64,000 nucleotides of DNA. Source: Xanthobacteraceae bacterium. Lineage in GTDB: Bacteria > Pseudomonadota > Alphaproteobacteria > Rhizobiales > Xanthobacteraceae. Made by a program: the position numbers and the translations under genes. The first letter of the stretch is position 1. Each line of letters begins with the position of its first letter. The stretch covers positions 682,001 to 746,000 of the forward strand of contig JAMLIK010000002.1 of the NCBI GenBank assembly GCA_023954195.1, read 5' to 3'. Shown here one piece after another: positions 48,796 to 64,000 of the stretch. The notes below the pieces were generated by a model that was given only the letters and a program-made list of their open reading frames with translations, was not told the DNA's origin and did not search any database.

Positions 48796-49532
48796 TGACG
48801 GCCATGGACGCGAACGACTTGGACGCAAACGACTTGGGCGAAAACGACAAGGAGGTCCCGGTCGTCTATCTGCAAGACATCCGCCGGCAGTATCATCAGG
48901 GCGAAACCACCCTGACCATTCTTGAGGGCGCGGTACTGGCGCTGTGGGCCGGGCAGTCGGTGGCGCTGGTGGCGCCGTCCGGCTCCGGCAAATCCACGCT
49001 ATTGCATATCGCCGGCTTGCTGGAACACCCCGACGACGGCGAGGTGTTCGTCGGCGGCCTCGCCACCTCCGGCCTGTCGGACGCCGAGCGCACGCAGATC
49101 CGCCGCACCGATGTCGGCTTCGTCTACCAGTCGCACCGGCTGCTGCCGGAATTCACCGCGCTTGAGAACGTGATGATGCCGCAGATGATCCGCGGCCTGA
49201 AACGGAGCGAGGCGGCCGCCCGCTCACGCGAGCTGCTGGCCTATCTCGGACTGGAGGAGCGGGTGACGCACCGCCCGGCCGAGTTGTCCGGCGGCGAGCA
49301 GCAGCGGGTCGCGATCGCGCGCGCGGTGGCCAACGCGCCGCGCGTGCTGTTCGCCGACGAGCCGACCGGCAATCTCGATCCTCACACCGCCGATCATGTG
49401 TTCCAGGCGCTGATGCAACTGGTGCGGGCGACGGGGGTCGCGATGCTGATCGCGACTCACAACATGGATCTGGCTGCCCGCATGGACCGCCGCGTCTCGC
49501 TGGAGGGCGGCCGGATCGTCGAACGCGACTGA
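48792..49532 (+). CDS. lolD: Lipoprotein-releasing system ATP-binding protein LolD
   Basis: 246 residues from the ATG overlapping lolC; starts at 48795 and 48804 are alternatives. Walker A PSGSGKST, signature LSGGEQQR, Walker [13 protein letters not shown], His switch THNMDL. The N terminus contains a two-and-a-half-fold 15-base repeat encoding [14 protein letters not shown] (48807-48848), an unusual acidic extension likely made by slippage. Confidence 0.93.
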   Translation: MMTAMDANDLDANDLGENDKEVPVVYLQDIRRQYHQGETTLTILEGAVLALWAGQSVALVAPSGSGKSTLLHIAGLLEHPDDGEVFVGGLATSGLSDAERTQIRRTDVGFVYQSHRLLPEFTALENVMMPQMIRGLKRSEAAARSRELLAYLGLEERVTHRPAELSGGEQQRVAIARAVANAPRVLFADEPTGNLDPHTADHVFQALMQLVRATGVAMLIATHNMDLAARMDRRVSLEGGRIVERD

Positions 49533-49582
49533 CGCCCGGTCGCGCCACGATCGCGCGACCGTCGTTCCGCACGGGTCAGAAG

Positions 49583-49849
49583 TTAGTAGGTATGGCGATG
49601 ACGCCGGCGAGGGTGGCGCGGCTCCGCCAGCGCGCCGCGTCCTTGGTAGAACGGATTGGCGTCGCAGTAGTTCAGCCGTCCGGACGCCGTCGCCAGGCAC
49701 TGCTGATAGGTGTCGAAGCTGCAGTCGCCGAGCACCATATCGATGCCCTGGCCTTTCATGCAGAAAGCCCGTCCGCCGGCCTGCGCCGGGGCGCTTGAAA
49801 GAGCCGCTGCGGCACCCAGGACCAGGGCCGCCAAAATTGCCGATCGCAT
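49583..49849 (-). CDS. Small secreted DUF3551-type protein
   Basis: 88 residues. Signal peptide (ILAALVLGAAAALSSAPAQA), then AFCMKGQGIDMVLGDCSFDTYQQCLATASGRLNYCDANPFY: four cysteines and the YQQCLATASGR pattern of DUF3551 proteins, which occur in many copies in this family. Basic tail RHPRRRHRHTY. Function unknown; likely disulfide-stabilised in the periplasm. Confidence 0.8.
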   Translation of the reverse strand: MRSAILAALVLGAAAALSSAPAQAGGRAFCMKGQGIDMVLGDCSFDTYQQCLATASGRLNYCDANPFYQGRGALAEPRHPRRRHRHTY

Positions 49850-50041
49850 TTCTGCCTCCGCTATTGGCCGCGTCGCGGCCGCGATTCGTGTTCGCGCCTA
49901 GCCAAACCGCTATTTGGGTTACAGGTCAATTCACGTTCGCGCCGATCGGTTCCGCCTTGTCCGGCATTTCGCCCGGATGTTCCGCCGGTGGGGCCGGATC
50001 AATCTTTCGTTAACGGCTTTCGCCGTTGCACCGGACGGCTC

Positions 50042-50085
50042 TTGACTCTTGTGAACAAACAAAGAACAATGTTCTGCATATGTTC
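50042..50085 (+). promoter_or_regulatory. Sigma-70 promoter overlapped by two LexA boxes
   Basis: TTGACT (50042-50047), 17-base spacer, AACAAT (50065-50070). Box 1: GAAC-N7-GAAC at 50053-50067, in the spacer/-10. Box 2: GTTC-N7-GTTC at 50071-50085, just after the -10. These are the two orientations of the alphaproteobacterial LexA site, and their position would block the promoter completely. Confidence 0.75.
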
Positions 50086-50095
50086 ATGGGAGGCG

Positions 50096-50197
50096 ATGAT
50101 GCTGAAAGTGTTCGTTGAAGAAGCCGCCGCGCTGGCGTCGCTGACGCTGTTCGTCGGCATGATCGCGGTATGGGCGCAGGTGATTCCCCAGCTTTGA
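50096..50197 (+). CDS. SOS-controlled small membrane peptide (33 or 32 residues)
   Basis: GGGAGG (50088-50093) precedes two tandem ATGs; spacing favours the second (50099), giving MLKVFVEEAAALASLTLFVG and on to the end VIPQL. Short amphipathic start, then one hydrophobic segment (ALASLTLFVGMIAVWAQVI). The two LexA boxes over its promoter make it a DNA-damage-induced gene. Caulobacter SidA, a 29-residue SOS-induced inner-membrane division inhibitor, has the same design; sequence similarity to SidA is not evident, so a division-inhibitor role is inference. Confidence 0.7.
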   Translation: MMLKVFVEEAAALASLTLFVGMIAVWAQVIPQL

Positions 50198-50611
50198 CGC
50201 CCGGCGACGCGGTCGCCGCCGCGGCGGCGGTCGCGACCGTCCCGGTTCCCAGGAAGCCGGCCCCGGATAGTCCGGCATGGGCGCGCCGGGCGCGCGGGTC
50301 GGCCATAGCGTTTTCCCGGCGATGTGGGTGGCGCTTCGCGTGAGGAAGACGCGTCAAATAACACGGCGGAGCCCCGTTCCCATTCCACCGGAACGGAAAT
50401 GGCTCTGGCCCACGGCCGCTGGTCGCTTGACCTCCGGCGCGGTCCGCAGTACGAAGCCTCACCTGCGGCCGGCCCGACCTCGGATTTCCGGCGCGGCGGT
50501 TCATTTCCGAAACCAGAGCCCCACTTGACGGCTCATCCTCGTCTTGAGGGTTGGGCGCAAGAGGGCTGTTCGGATTCCTGACATTTTCACGGCGGACGCG
50601 GATCACCGACG
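50198..50611. other. 414-base gap between the SOS peptide and secE
   Basis: Contains the second short palindromic repeat (50302-50360) and GC-rich half-palindromes at 50205-50240 (GCGACGCGGTCGCCGC type). I found no tRNA-Trp here, although one often precedes secE, and no convincing gene. Confidence 0.5.
50302..50360. repeat. Short palindromic intergenic repeat, copy 2
   Basis: CCATAGCGTTTTCCC ... CTTCGCGTGAGGAAGACGCGTC; counterpart of 7652-7710, with degenerate arms GCGTTTTCC / GGAAGACGC. Confidence 0.6.
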
Positions 50612-50803
50612 ATGGCTTTCAGCCCGTTCAAATTCCTGCAAGAGGTGCGTAGCGAGACGGCCAAGGTCATCTGGCCCACCCGCCGCGAAACGGTGGTGAC
50701 CACTATCATGGTGTTCGTGATGGTGGCACTGGCGTCGCTGTTCTTTTTCGTCGCGGATGTGATTATCCGTTTTGCCGTTACAACCTTGCTCGGTATCCAC
50801 TGA
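50612..50803 (+). CDS. secE: Preprotein translocase subunit SecE
   Basis: 63 residues, short one-helix type: amphipathic KFLQEVRSETAKVIWPTRRETV followed by one membrane helix. Stabilises SecY. Placed directly before nusG, the standard order. Confidence 0.94.
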   Translation: MAFSPFKFLQEVRSETAKVIWPTRRETVVTTIMVFVMVALASLFFFVADVIIRFAVTTLLGIH

Positions 50804-50825
50804 CGAGCCGCGCGGAATCTTAATC

Positions 50826-51356
50826 ATGAGCATGCGCTGGTATATCGTTCACGCCTATTCGAACTTCGAGAAGAAGGTCGCGGAATCGATCCGCGAGCAG
50901 GCCAAGCAACGCGGGCTTGAGGACCTGTTCGAGCAGGTGCTGGTGCCGACCGAGAAGGTCACCGAGGTGCGTCGCGGCCGCAAGATCGACGCGGAGCGCA
51001 AGTTTTTCCCCGGCTACGTGCTGGTCAAGATGAACCTCACCGACGAGGCGTTCCATCTGATTAAGAACACGCCGAAGGTCACCGGTTTCCTCGGCGCCGA
51101 AAACAAGCCGATGCCGATTTCCGAGGCCGAGGCGATGCGCATCCTGCATCAGGTGCAGGAGGGCGTCGAGCGGCCCAAGGCGTCGGTGTCGTTCGAGGTC
51201 GGCGAGAACGTGCGGGTGGCGGACGGCCCCTTCGCCTCGTTCTCGGGCGTGGTCGAGGAGGTCGACGAGGGCCGCTCGCGGGTCAAGGTCGCGGTGTCGA
51301 TCTTCGGCCGCGCCACGCCGGTCGAACTGGAGTTCGGTCAGGTCGAGAAGGTCTGA
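50826..51356 (+). CDS. nusG: Transcription termination/antitermination factor NusG
   Basis: 176 residues from the ATG at 50826 (the longer frame enters secE). NGN domain (RWYIVHAYSNFEKKVAESI, FFPGYVLVKMNL) and KOW domain (GENVRVADGPFASFSGVVEEVDEGRSRVKVAVSIFGRATPVELEF). Binds RNA polymerase, Rho and S10. It is followed at two bases by a gene-less heptad element. Confidence 0.95.
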   Translation: MSMRWYIVHAYSNFEKKVAESIREQAKQRGLEDLFEQVLVPTEKVTEVRRGRKIDAERKFFPGYVLVKMNLTDEAFHLIKNTPKVTGFLGAENKPMPISEAEAMRILHQVQEGVERPKASVSFEVGENVRVADGPFASFSGVVEEVDEGRSRVKVAVSIFGRATPVELEFGQVEKV

Positions 51357-51357
51357 G

Positions 51358-51435
51358 CAGCGAGCAGGGAATAGCGAATTGCGAATAGAAGAAGCGGTTG
51401 GCGGCTATTCGCTATTCGCTACTTCCTATTCGCTT
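51358..51435. repeat. Gene-less TAG-heptad hairpin between nusG and rplK
   Basis: Left arm heptads CAGCGAG, CAGGGAA, TAGCGAA, TTGCGAA, TAGAAGA (51358-51392); right arm GCGGCTA, TTCGCTA, TTCGCTA, CTTCCTA, TTCGCTT (51401-51435). Arms pair over most of 35 bases with an 8-base loop. Same units as the nuoC-nuoD element, without its gene. Confidence 0.75.
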
Positions 51436-51496
51436 CATCGTGGGAGGTAAGGGCGGTCGCCAGCCGTTCGAGCCGCACCACCAACAGGAGTGACAC

Positions 51497-51925
51497 ATGG
51501 CGAAGAAAGTGACCGGATACCTGAAACTTCAGGTGCCGGCCGGCGCGGCGAATCCCTCGCCCCCGATCGGTCCCGCGCTCGGTCAGCGCGGCCTCAACAT
51601 CATGGAGTTCTGCAAGGCGTTCAACGCGCAGACCCAGAAGGAAGAAAAGAACACCCCGATTCCGGTGGTGATCACCATCTATGCGGACCGCTCCTTCACC
51701 TTCGAGATGAAGACGCCGCCGATGTCCTACTTCCTCAAGCAGGCCGCCAAGATCCAGTCCGGATCCAAGGCCCCCGGCCGCGATTCCGCCGGCAAGGTGA
51801 CGAGCGCGCAGGTGCGCGAGATCGCCGAGAAGAAGATGAAGGATCTCAATTGTGATACCGTCGAGGCGGCCATGAAGATGGTCGAGGGCTCCGCCCGCTC
51901 GATGGGCCTCCAGGTCGCGGGGTAA
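51497..51925 (+). CDS. rplK: 50S ribosomal protein L11
   Basis: 142 residues. [35 protein letters not shown] (N-terminal domain) and the C-terminal rRNA-binding domain with the [11 protein letters not shown] end. Forms the GTPase-associated centre. ACAGGAG stands 9 bases upstream of the ATG. The rplA ATG follows after 5 bases. Confidence 0.97.
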   Translation: MAKKVTGYLKLQVPAGAANPSPPIGPALGQRGLNIMEFCKAFNAQTQKEEKNTPIPVVITIYADRSFTFEMKTPPMSYFLKQAAKIQSGSKAPGRDSAGKVTSAQVREIAEKKMKDLNCDTVEAAMKMVEGSARSMGLQVAG

Positions 51926-51930
51926 CGGTC

Positions 51931-52623
<693 letters not shown>

Positions 52624-52649
52624 CCGCGCAGCGGCGTGAAGGAATGAGA

Positions 52650-52684
52650 GGGCGGGACAGGGCGACCTGTTCCGCCCTTGCTTT
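52650..52684 (+). terminator. Terminator-like hairpin after rplA
   Basis: 12-bp stem GGGCGGGACAGG / CCTGTTCCGCCC with one G-T pair, GCGA loop, then TTGCTTTT. May end most rplKA transcripts or act as a partial attenuator before rplJL. Confidence 0.7.
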
Positions 52685-53246
52685 TGCCGCCTTTGCGATG
52701 CTCCAGGCCAAGTGAAGTCAAGCCGGGTGAATTAGGGCTTGGCAACGCCGGAAAGAGTCGTTAAAGAACCCCTTCCGGACGTGCTGGCGATCGCTGGCAT
52801 GTCTGTGCTCGCATTCCCGAAATCGACTTGACTAGGAGATCATTCCTTTCCGGACATCCGCTTGGATTGCTTGAAGGGAACGAACATCCGTCGATCGAAG
52901 GCGTGCGTGCAAGGGTGCCCGGCGTGCCGGGTATCCTGAATCCTGTCCGAGACTGCGGGTGCCCGCGAAGGCTGTTTGTCTTCAAGAGCTTAATAGACCA
53001 ATCCGCACAGACGGGTGACGACCGATCTAGCAGTCTCCGCATTCGCGGAACCTGCGTATTTGGTTCGAACCTCGACACCCCGCGCCGGTTTCCGGTTCGG
53101 GAGGGCAGGCTGTTCAATGTCGTCTGCCAGTGGGCCGAAAGACCGTGTGTCTTGACGTCATGTCCGGCGGGCGGCGGGTGCAACCCGGCGGTCCTGCCTC
53201 GGACATTGATCCAGGGCTGAAGACCGCCAACCGGAGAGAGCTTGCT
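52685..53246 (+). other. Leader/promoter region of rplJL-rpoBC
   Basis: About 560 bases without a gene. Best promoter candidate: TTGGCA (52739-52744), 17 bases, TAAAGA (52762-52767), which would give a leader of about 475 bases. Several GC-rich hairpin stretches lie between 53090 and 53240. L10-L12 autoregulation through the leader is known in other bacteria, but I could not identify the L10-binding fold here. Confidence 0.35.
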
Positions 53247-53765
53247 GTGGAACGAGCGGCAAAAAAAGAGGCGGTCGAATCGCTGAACGAGGTCTTCAAG
53301 ACCACCAGCGTCGCGATCGTTGCTCACTATTCCGGCCTGACCGTGGCTCAAATGCAGACTCTGCGTCAGCAGATGAAGCGGGCGGGCGCCTCGGTGAAGG
53401 TCTCGAAGAACCGTCTCGCCAAAATTGCTCTTGAAGGCACGGACGTCGTTGCCATCGGTTCCCTGCTGAAGGGGCCGACCGTGATCGCGACTTCAAACGA
53501 TCCGGTGGCGGCGCCGAAGGTGGCTGTCGAATTTGCCAAGGCGAACGAACAGTTCGTCATCCTTGGCGGCTCGATGGGCAAAACCGTCCTGAATGTCGAC
53601 GGCGTCAAGGCGCTCGCCTCGTTGCCGTCGCTCGATGAACTGCGCGGCAAGTTGGTCGGCCTCCTGGTGGCGCCGGCGACCAAGATCGCTCAGCTCTCGA
53701 CCGCGCCCGCGGCCAAGGTCGCGCGCGTCGTTCAGGCCTATGCCTCAAAGAGCGAAGCGGCGTGA
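53247..53765 (+). CDS. rplJ: 50S ribosomal protein L10
   Basis: 172 residues from a GTG at 53247 with GGAG 10 bases upstream: [20 protein letters not shown]. The longer ORF (from 53130) adds 39 leader-encoded residues foreign to L10, so it is rejected. Anchors L7/L12 dimers through the C-terminal helix ([15 protein letters not shown]). Confidence 0.95.
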   Translation: MERAAKKEAVESLNEVFKTTSVAIVAHYSGLTVAQMQTLRQQMKRAGASVKVSKNRLAKIALEGTDVVAIGSLLKGPTVIATSNDPVAAPKVAVEFAKANEQFVILGGSMGKTVLNVDGVKALASLPSLDELRGKLVGLLVAPATKIAQLSTAPAAKVARVVQAYASKSEAA

Positions 53766-53819
53766 GGCCCTTCGCAAATCCAACCTGGTTCGAACTGAAT
53801 ACGTTAAAGGAACACATCA

Positions 53820-54194
<375 letters not shown>

Positions 54195-54673
54195 CCGACG
54201 GTTACAGGCGGGGAACTTCCGGGTCGGGTTCAGCGATCCGGAGATCGCCTCGCGGAAGACACGGATGGCCGGGCCCGCGCCCGGCCGTTCGCCGGAACGG
54301 CGGAGCGGCCGTTCCACACGGGATCGTGTGGGAATTTGTGGGCATGCCCCTCGATTTTTCACCATTGCCGGCCCATATCGGGGTGGCAGCAGACAACACG
54401 GTGGGCTTTGCGGCGCAAAAGTGGGGCGCCGGCGCAAACCGTTGGGAGACATGCAATTTCGGGCTTTTGGTCCGTAATATTCCGGTTTGGACGGGCGAAG
54501 CGCCGTTAGCGCCTCGCACGTCGTTTTGCGTTTCAGGGACCGGTGCCTTGGCCGTGGGATTGTTGTCCGCGCCGTTGGCTGTCGTCCTGGACGTGTCGCG
54601 TTTCAACCTGGAGGCGGCGGCAGCCGTGCTCCGGAAGGTCCGCCCCTGCCGGGCGGCGCAATGAGAGGCCCAG
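54195..54673 (+). other. 479-base gap between rplL and rpoB
   Basis: No convincing gene. Contains a perfect 8-bp GC hairpin GGCCGGGC/GCCCGGCC (54267-54286) directly followed by further GC-rich inverted repeats to about 54316; without a T-run, this looks like an attenuator or processing site that lowers polymerase-subunit expression relative to L7/L12. No clear sigma-70 promoter stood out. Confidence 0.4.
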
Positions 54674-58789
<4,116 letters not shown>

Positions 58790-58792
<3 letters not shown>

Positions 58793-58816
58793 CGCGCGCT
58801 CGGCGAGCGCGCGTCA
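58790..58816 (+). other. 12-bp perfect hairpin beginning at the rpoB stop codon
   Basis: TGACGCGCGCTC (58790-58801), 3-base loop GGC, GAGCGCGCGTCA (58805-58816). No T-run. It could be an RNA processing or pausing signal between rpoB and rpoC; it directly abuts the heptad element. Confidence 0.65.
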
Positions 58817-58914
58817 GCGAATAGTAAGTAGCGAATAGCGAATAGAAAGAAGCGAATGAAAGCGGGTGGTTGAGACGGCGAAACTATTCGCTACTCGCTA
58901 CTCGCTATTCGCTC
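58815..58914. repeat. Gene-less TAG-heptad element between rpoB and rpoC
   Basis: Left heptads CAGCGAA, TAGTAAG, TAGCGAA, TAGCGAA, TAGAAAG, AAGCGAA (58815-58856); right heptads GAAACTA, TTCGCTA, CTCGCTA, CTCGCTA, TTCGCTC (58880-58914). About 23 unrelated bases lie between. Ends 18 bases before the rpoC ATG, just upstream of its AAGGAGAA. Confidence 0.75.
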
Positions 58915-58932
58915 TCTCCGAAGGAGAACACC

Positions 58933-63132
<4,200 letters not shown>

Positions 63133-63549
63133 TCTGCCCGTGATCGATCAAAACCCGAAAGGCCGGCGCAAGCCGGCCTTTCGTCGTTATGGGGCGGCTC
63201 ATGGGGGCGGCATCCGCGCCGGCGCGGCCGCCGGCGGGACGGCCGGTGGGGGACGGCGGCGCGGGCCGGCTTGGCTCTTGACCTCCTGAAAAGCCGTGAC
63301 TTTCCGGCCTCAGCCGGGAAAATTTCGGTTGCCGGGAGGGGCGGCGGGGTTTGTTCATCTTTCTTTCAGGTGAAAAGCGCTTTTGCTTGAGGCCGCCGAT
63401 GGAAATCAGCGATAGTGACGGCGGCCCCTGGCGGGGGCCTCGGTGCCGGGAAGGGCGCGGCCCGAAGGGGCGCTTTCATCGTCGTGACAATCCGGGATGC
63501 GTGGTCGCAACGGCCGCATGGCGCGGCGGTTGCGTTTCGGAACAGGCAG
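63133..63549 (+). other. 417-base gap after rpoC
   Basis: Holds the rpoC terminator, a GC-rich stretch, and an AAAAGCGCTTTT palindrome near 63372-63383 that may belong to the next gene's control region. The ORF at 63351-63716 overlaps the oxidoreductase in another frame and is judged a shadow. Confidence 0.45.
63156..63183 (+). terminator. Terminator of the rplJL-rpoBC unit
   Basis: Perfect 12-bp stem CGAAAGGCCGGC / GCCGGCCTTTCG with GCAA tetraloop, 23 bases after the rpoC stop; the stem ends in CCTTTCGTCGTT. Confidence 0.8.
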
Positions 63550-64000
63550 ATGTTCGATCTTGCAATCATAGGTGGTGGTCCGGGCGGCCTGATGAGCGCC
63601 TGGTATCTCAAGCGGAAGCTCGGGCCTCAATGCCGGGTGACGATCTTCGAGGCGTCCGACCGTGTCGGCGGCAAGGTGATGTCGGCCAAGTTCGACGCCG
63701 TGCCTGCGCCCTATGAAGCCGGCGTCGCCGAAATCTACGATTACTCGATGACCGGGCCGGACCCGCTGCGCGAACTGATCCAGCATTTCGGCTTGCAGAC
63801 CATTCCGATGGACGCCGAGCAGGTGATGCTCGACGGCGAGTTGCTGAACGACGTCCCCGGCATGCGCCGCAAATACGGCGACGCCACCGCCGACGCCATT
63901 CTCGCTTTCCGCAAGCGCTGCGAGGGCATGATCTCCCCGACCGAATACTACGAGGGCGTCGGCGCGCAAGACAACGAACATCCCTGGATCGACGTCAATT
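63550..64000 (+). CDS. FAD-dependent oxidoreductase (amine-oxidase type), 5' part
   Basis: First 150 residues; open at the right edge. FAD-binding GxGxxG (DLAIIGGGPGGLMSAWYLKRK, residues 3-23), then VTIFEASDRVGGKVMS, the second dinucleotide motif of flavin amine oxidases, desaturases and protoporphyrinogen-type enzymes. AACAGGCAG upstream is a weak RBS. Substrate cannot be told from this part. Confidence 0.8.
   Translation, partial: MFDLAIIGGGPGGLMSAWYLKRKLGPQCRVTIFEASDRVGGKVMSAKFDAVPAPYEAGVAEIYDYSMTGPDPLRELIQHFGLQTIPMDAEQVMLDGELLNDVPGMRRKYGDATADAILAFRKRCEGMISPTEYYEGVGAQDNEHPWIDVN

Noticed and set aside
50198..50611. tRNA-Trp upstream of secE
   Set aside because: No CCA anticodon arm, T-loop or acceptor pairing could be built in this gap.
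53130..53246. N-terminal extension of L10 from ATG 53130
   Set aside because: The 39 extra residues do not resemble L10; the GTG at 53247 with GGAG gives the exact usual N terminus and length.
58870..58932. N-terminal extension of RpoC
   Set aside because: Encoded by the CTATTCG repeat units; the RBS AAGGAG lies just before ATG 58933.
63351..63716. 121-codon plus-strand ORF after rpoC
   Set aside because: Overlaps the clear FAD-binding start of the next gene in another frame and has Arg/Trp/Cys-rich noise composition.

Overview
The window is high-GC, gene-dense alphaproteobacterial chromosome. Gene order and protein types point to the Nitrobacteraceae/Bradyrhizobiaceae (Bradyrhizobium, Rhodopseudomonas, Nitrobacter, Afipia and relatives): flgC-fliE-fliQ-fliR-flhB next to cckA, a 14-gene nuo operon followed by birA and rnj, mce-DUF1467-proS-lolCD, and secE-nusG-rplKA-rplJL-rpoBC. 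The genus cannot be fixed from the sequence alone. I saw no transposase, integrase, phage gene or CRISPR array.

Layout. 1-5640: flagellar basal-body/export genes (flgC cut by the window edge) and the cell-cycle hybrid kinase CckA. 5691-8534: an RraA-like protein (minus), a Tim44-domain membrane protein and a secreted protein. 8706-13185: class I fumarase, a possible 31-residue membrane peptide, then a minus-strand block (small conserved protein, septation protein A, carotenoid oxygenase). A TetR regulator diverges from the oxygenase across a palindromic operator. 14168-20423: SET-domain protein with a histone-H1-like tail, FrnE-type thioredoxin-fold protein, CelD-like acetyltransferase (minus), caspase-like protein, IlvD/Edd dehydratase. 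20617-22640: peptidase T and HU (minus), tRNA-Asp.

22999-38301: complete complex I operon nuoA-N. It carries two non-nuo genes: a four-helix-bundle (23S-IVS/S23 type) gene inside an inverted heptad-repeat element between nuoC and nuoD, and a 69-residue coiled-coil gene between nuoF and nuoG. 38301-41617: birA, RNase J, methylmalonyl-CoA epimerase, DUF1467. 41694-41861 (minus): a well-formed small-RNA candidate with promoter and terminator. 42135-45950: a likely copper-acquisition cassette (DUF2946, TonB receptor, PCu(A)C, YcnI). 46117-49532: proS and lolCD. 50042-50197: a 32/33-residue membrane peptide behind two LexA boxes. 50612-63132: protein export, transcription and ribosomal genes. 63550-end: start of a FAD oxidoreductase.

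Most notable: (1) a family of TAG-heptad inverted-repeat elements, one carrying a four-helix-bundle gene in the nuo operon and two gene-less copies between nusG/rplK and rpoB/rpoC; (2) the double-LexA-box micropeptide, which resembles the SOS division inhibitor SidA in design; (3) the minus-strand small-RNA candidate. Long antisense ORFs across the GC-rich genes are treated as shadows.
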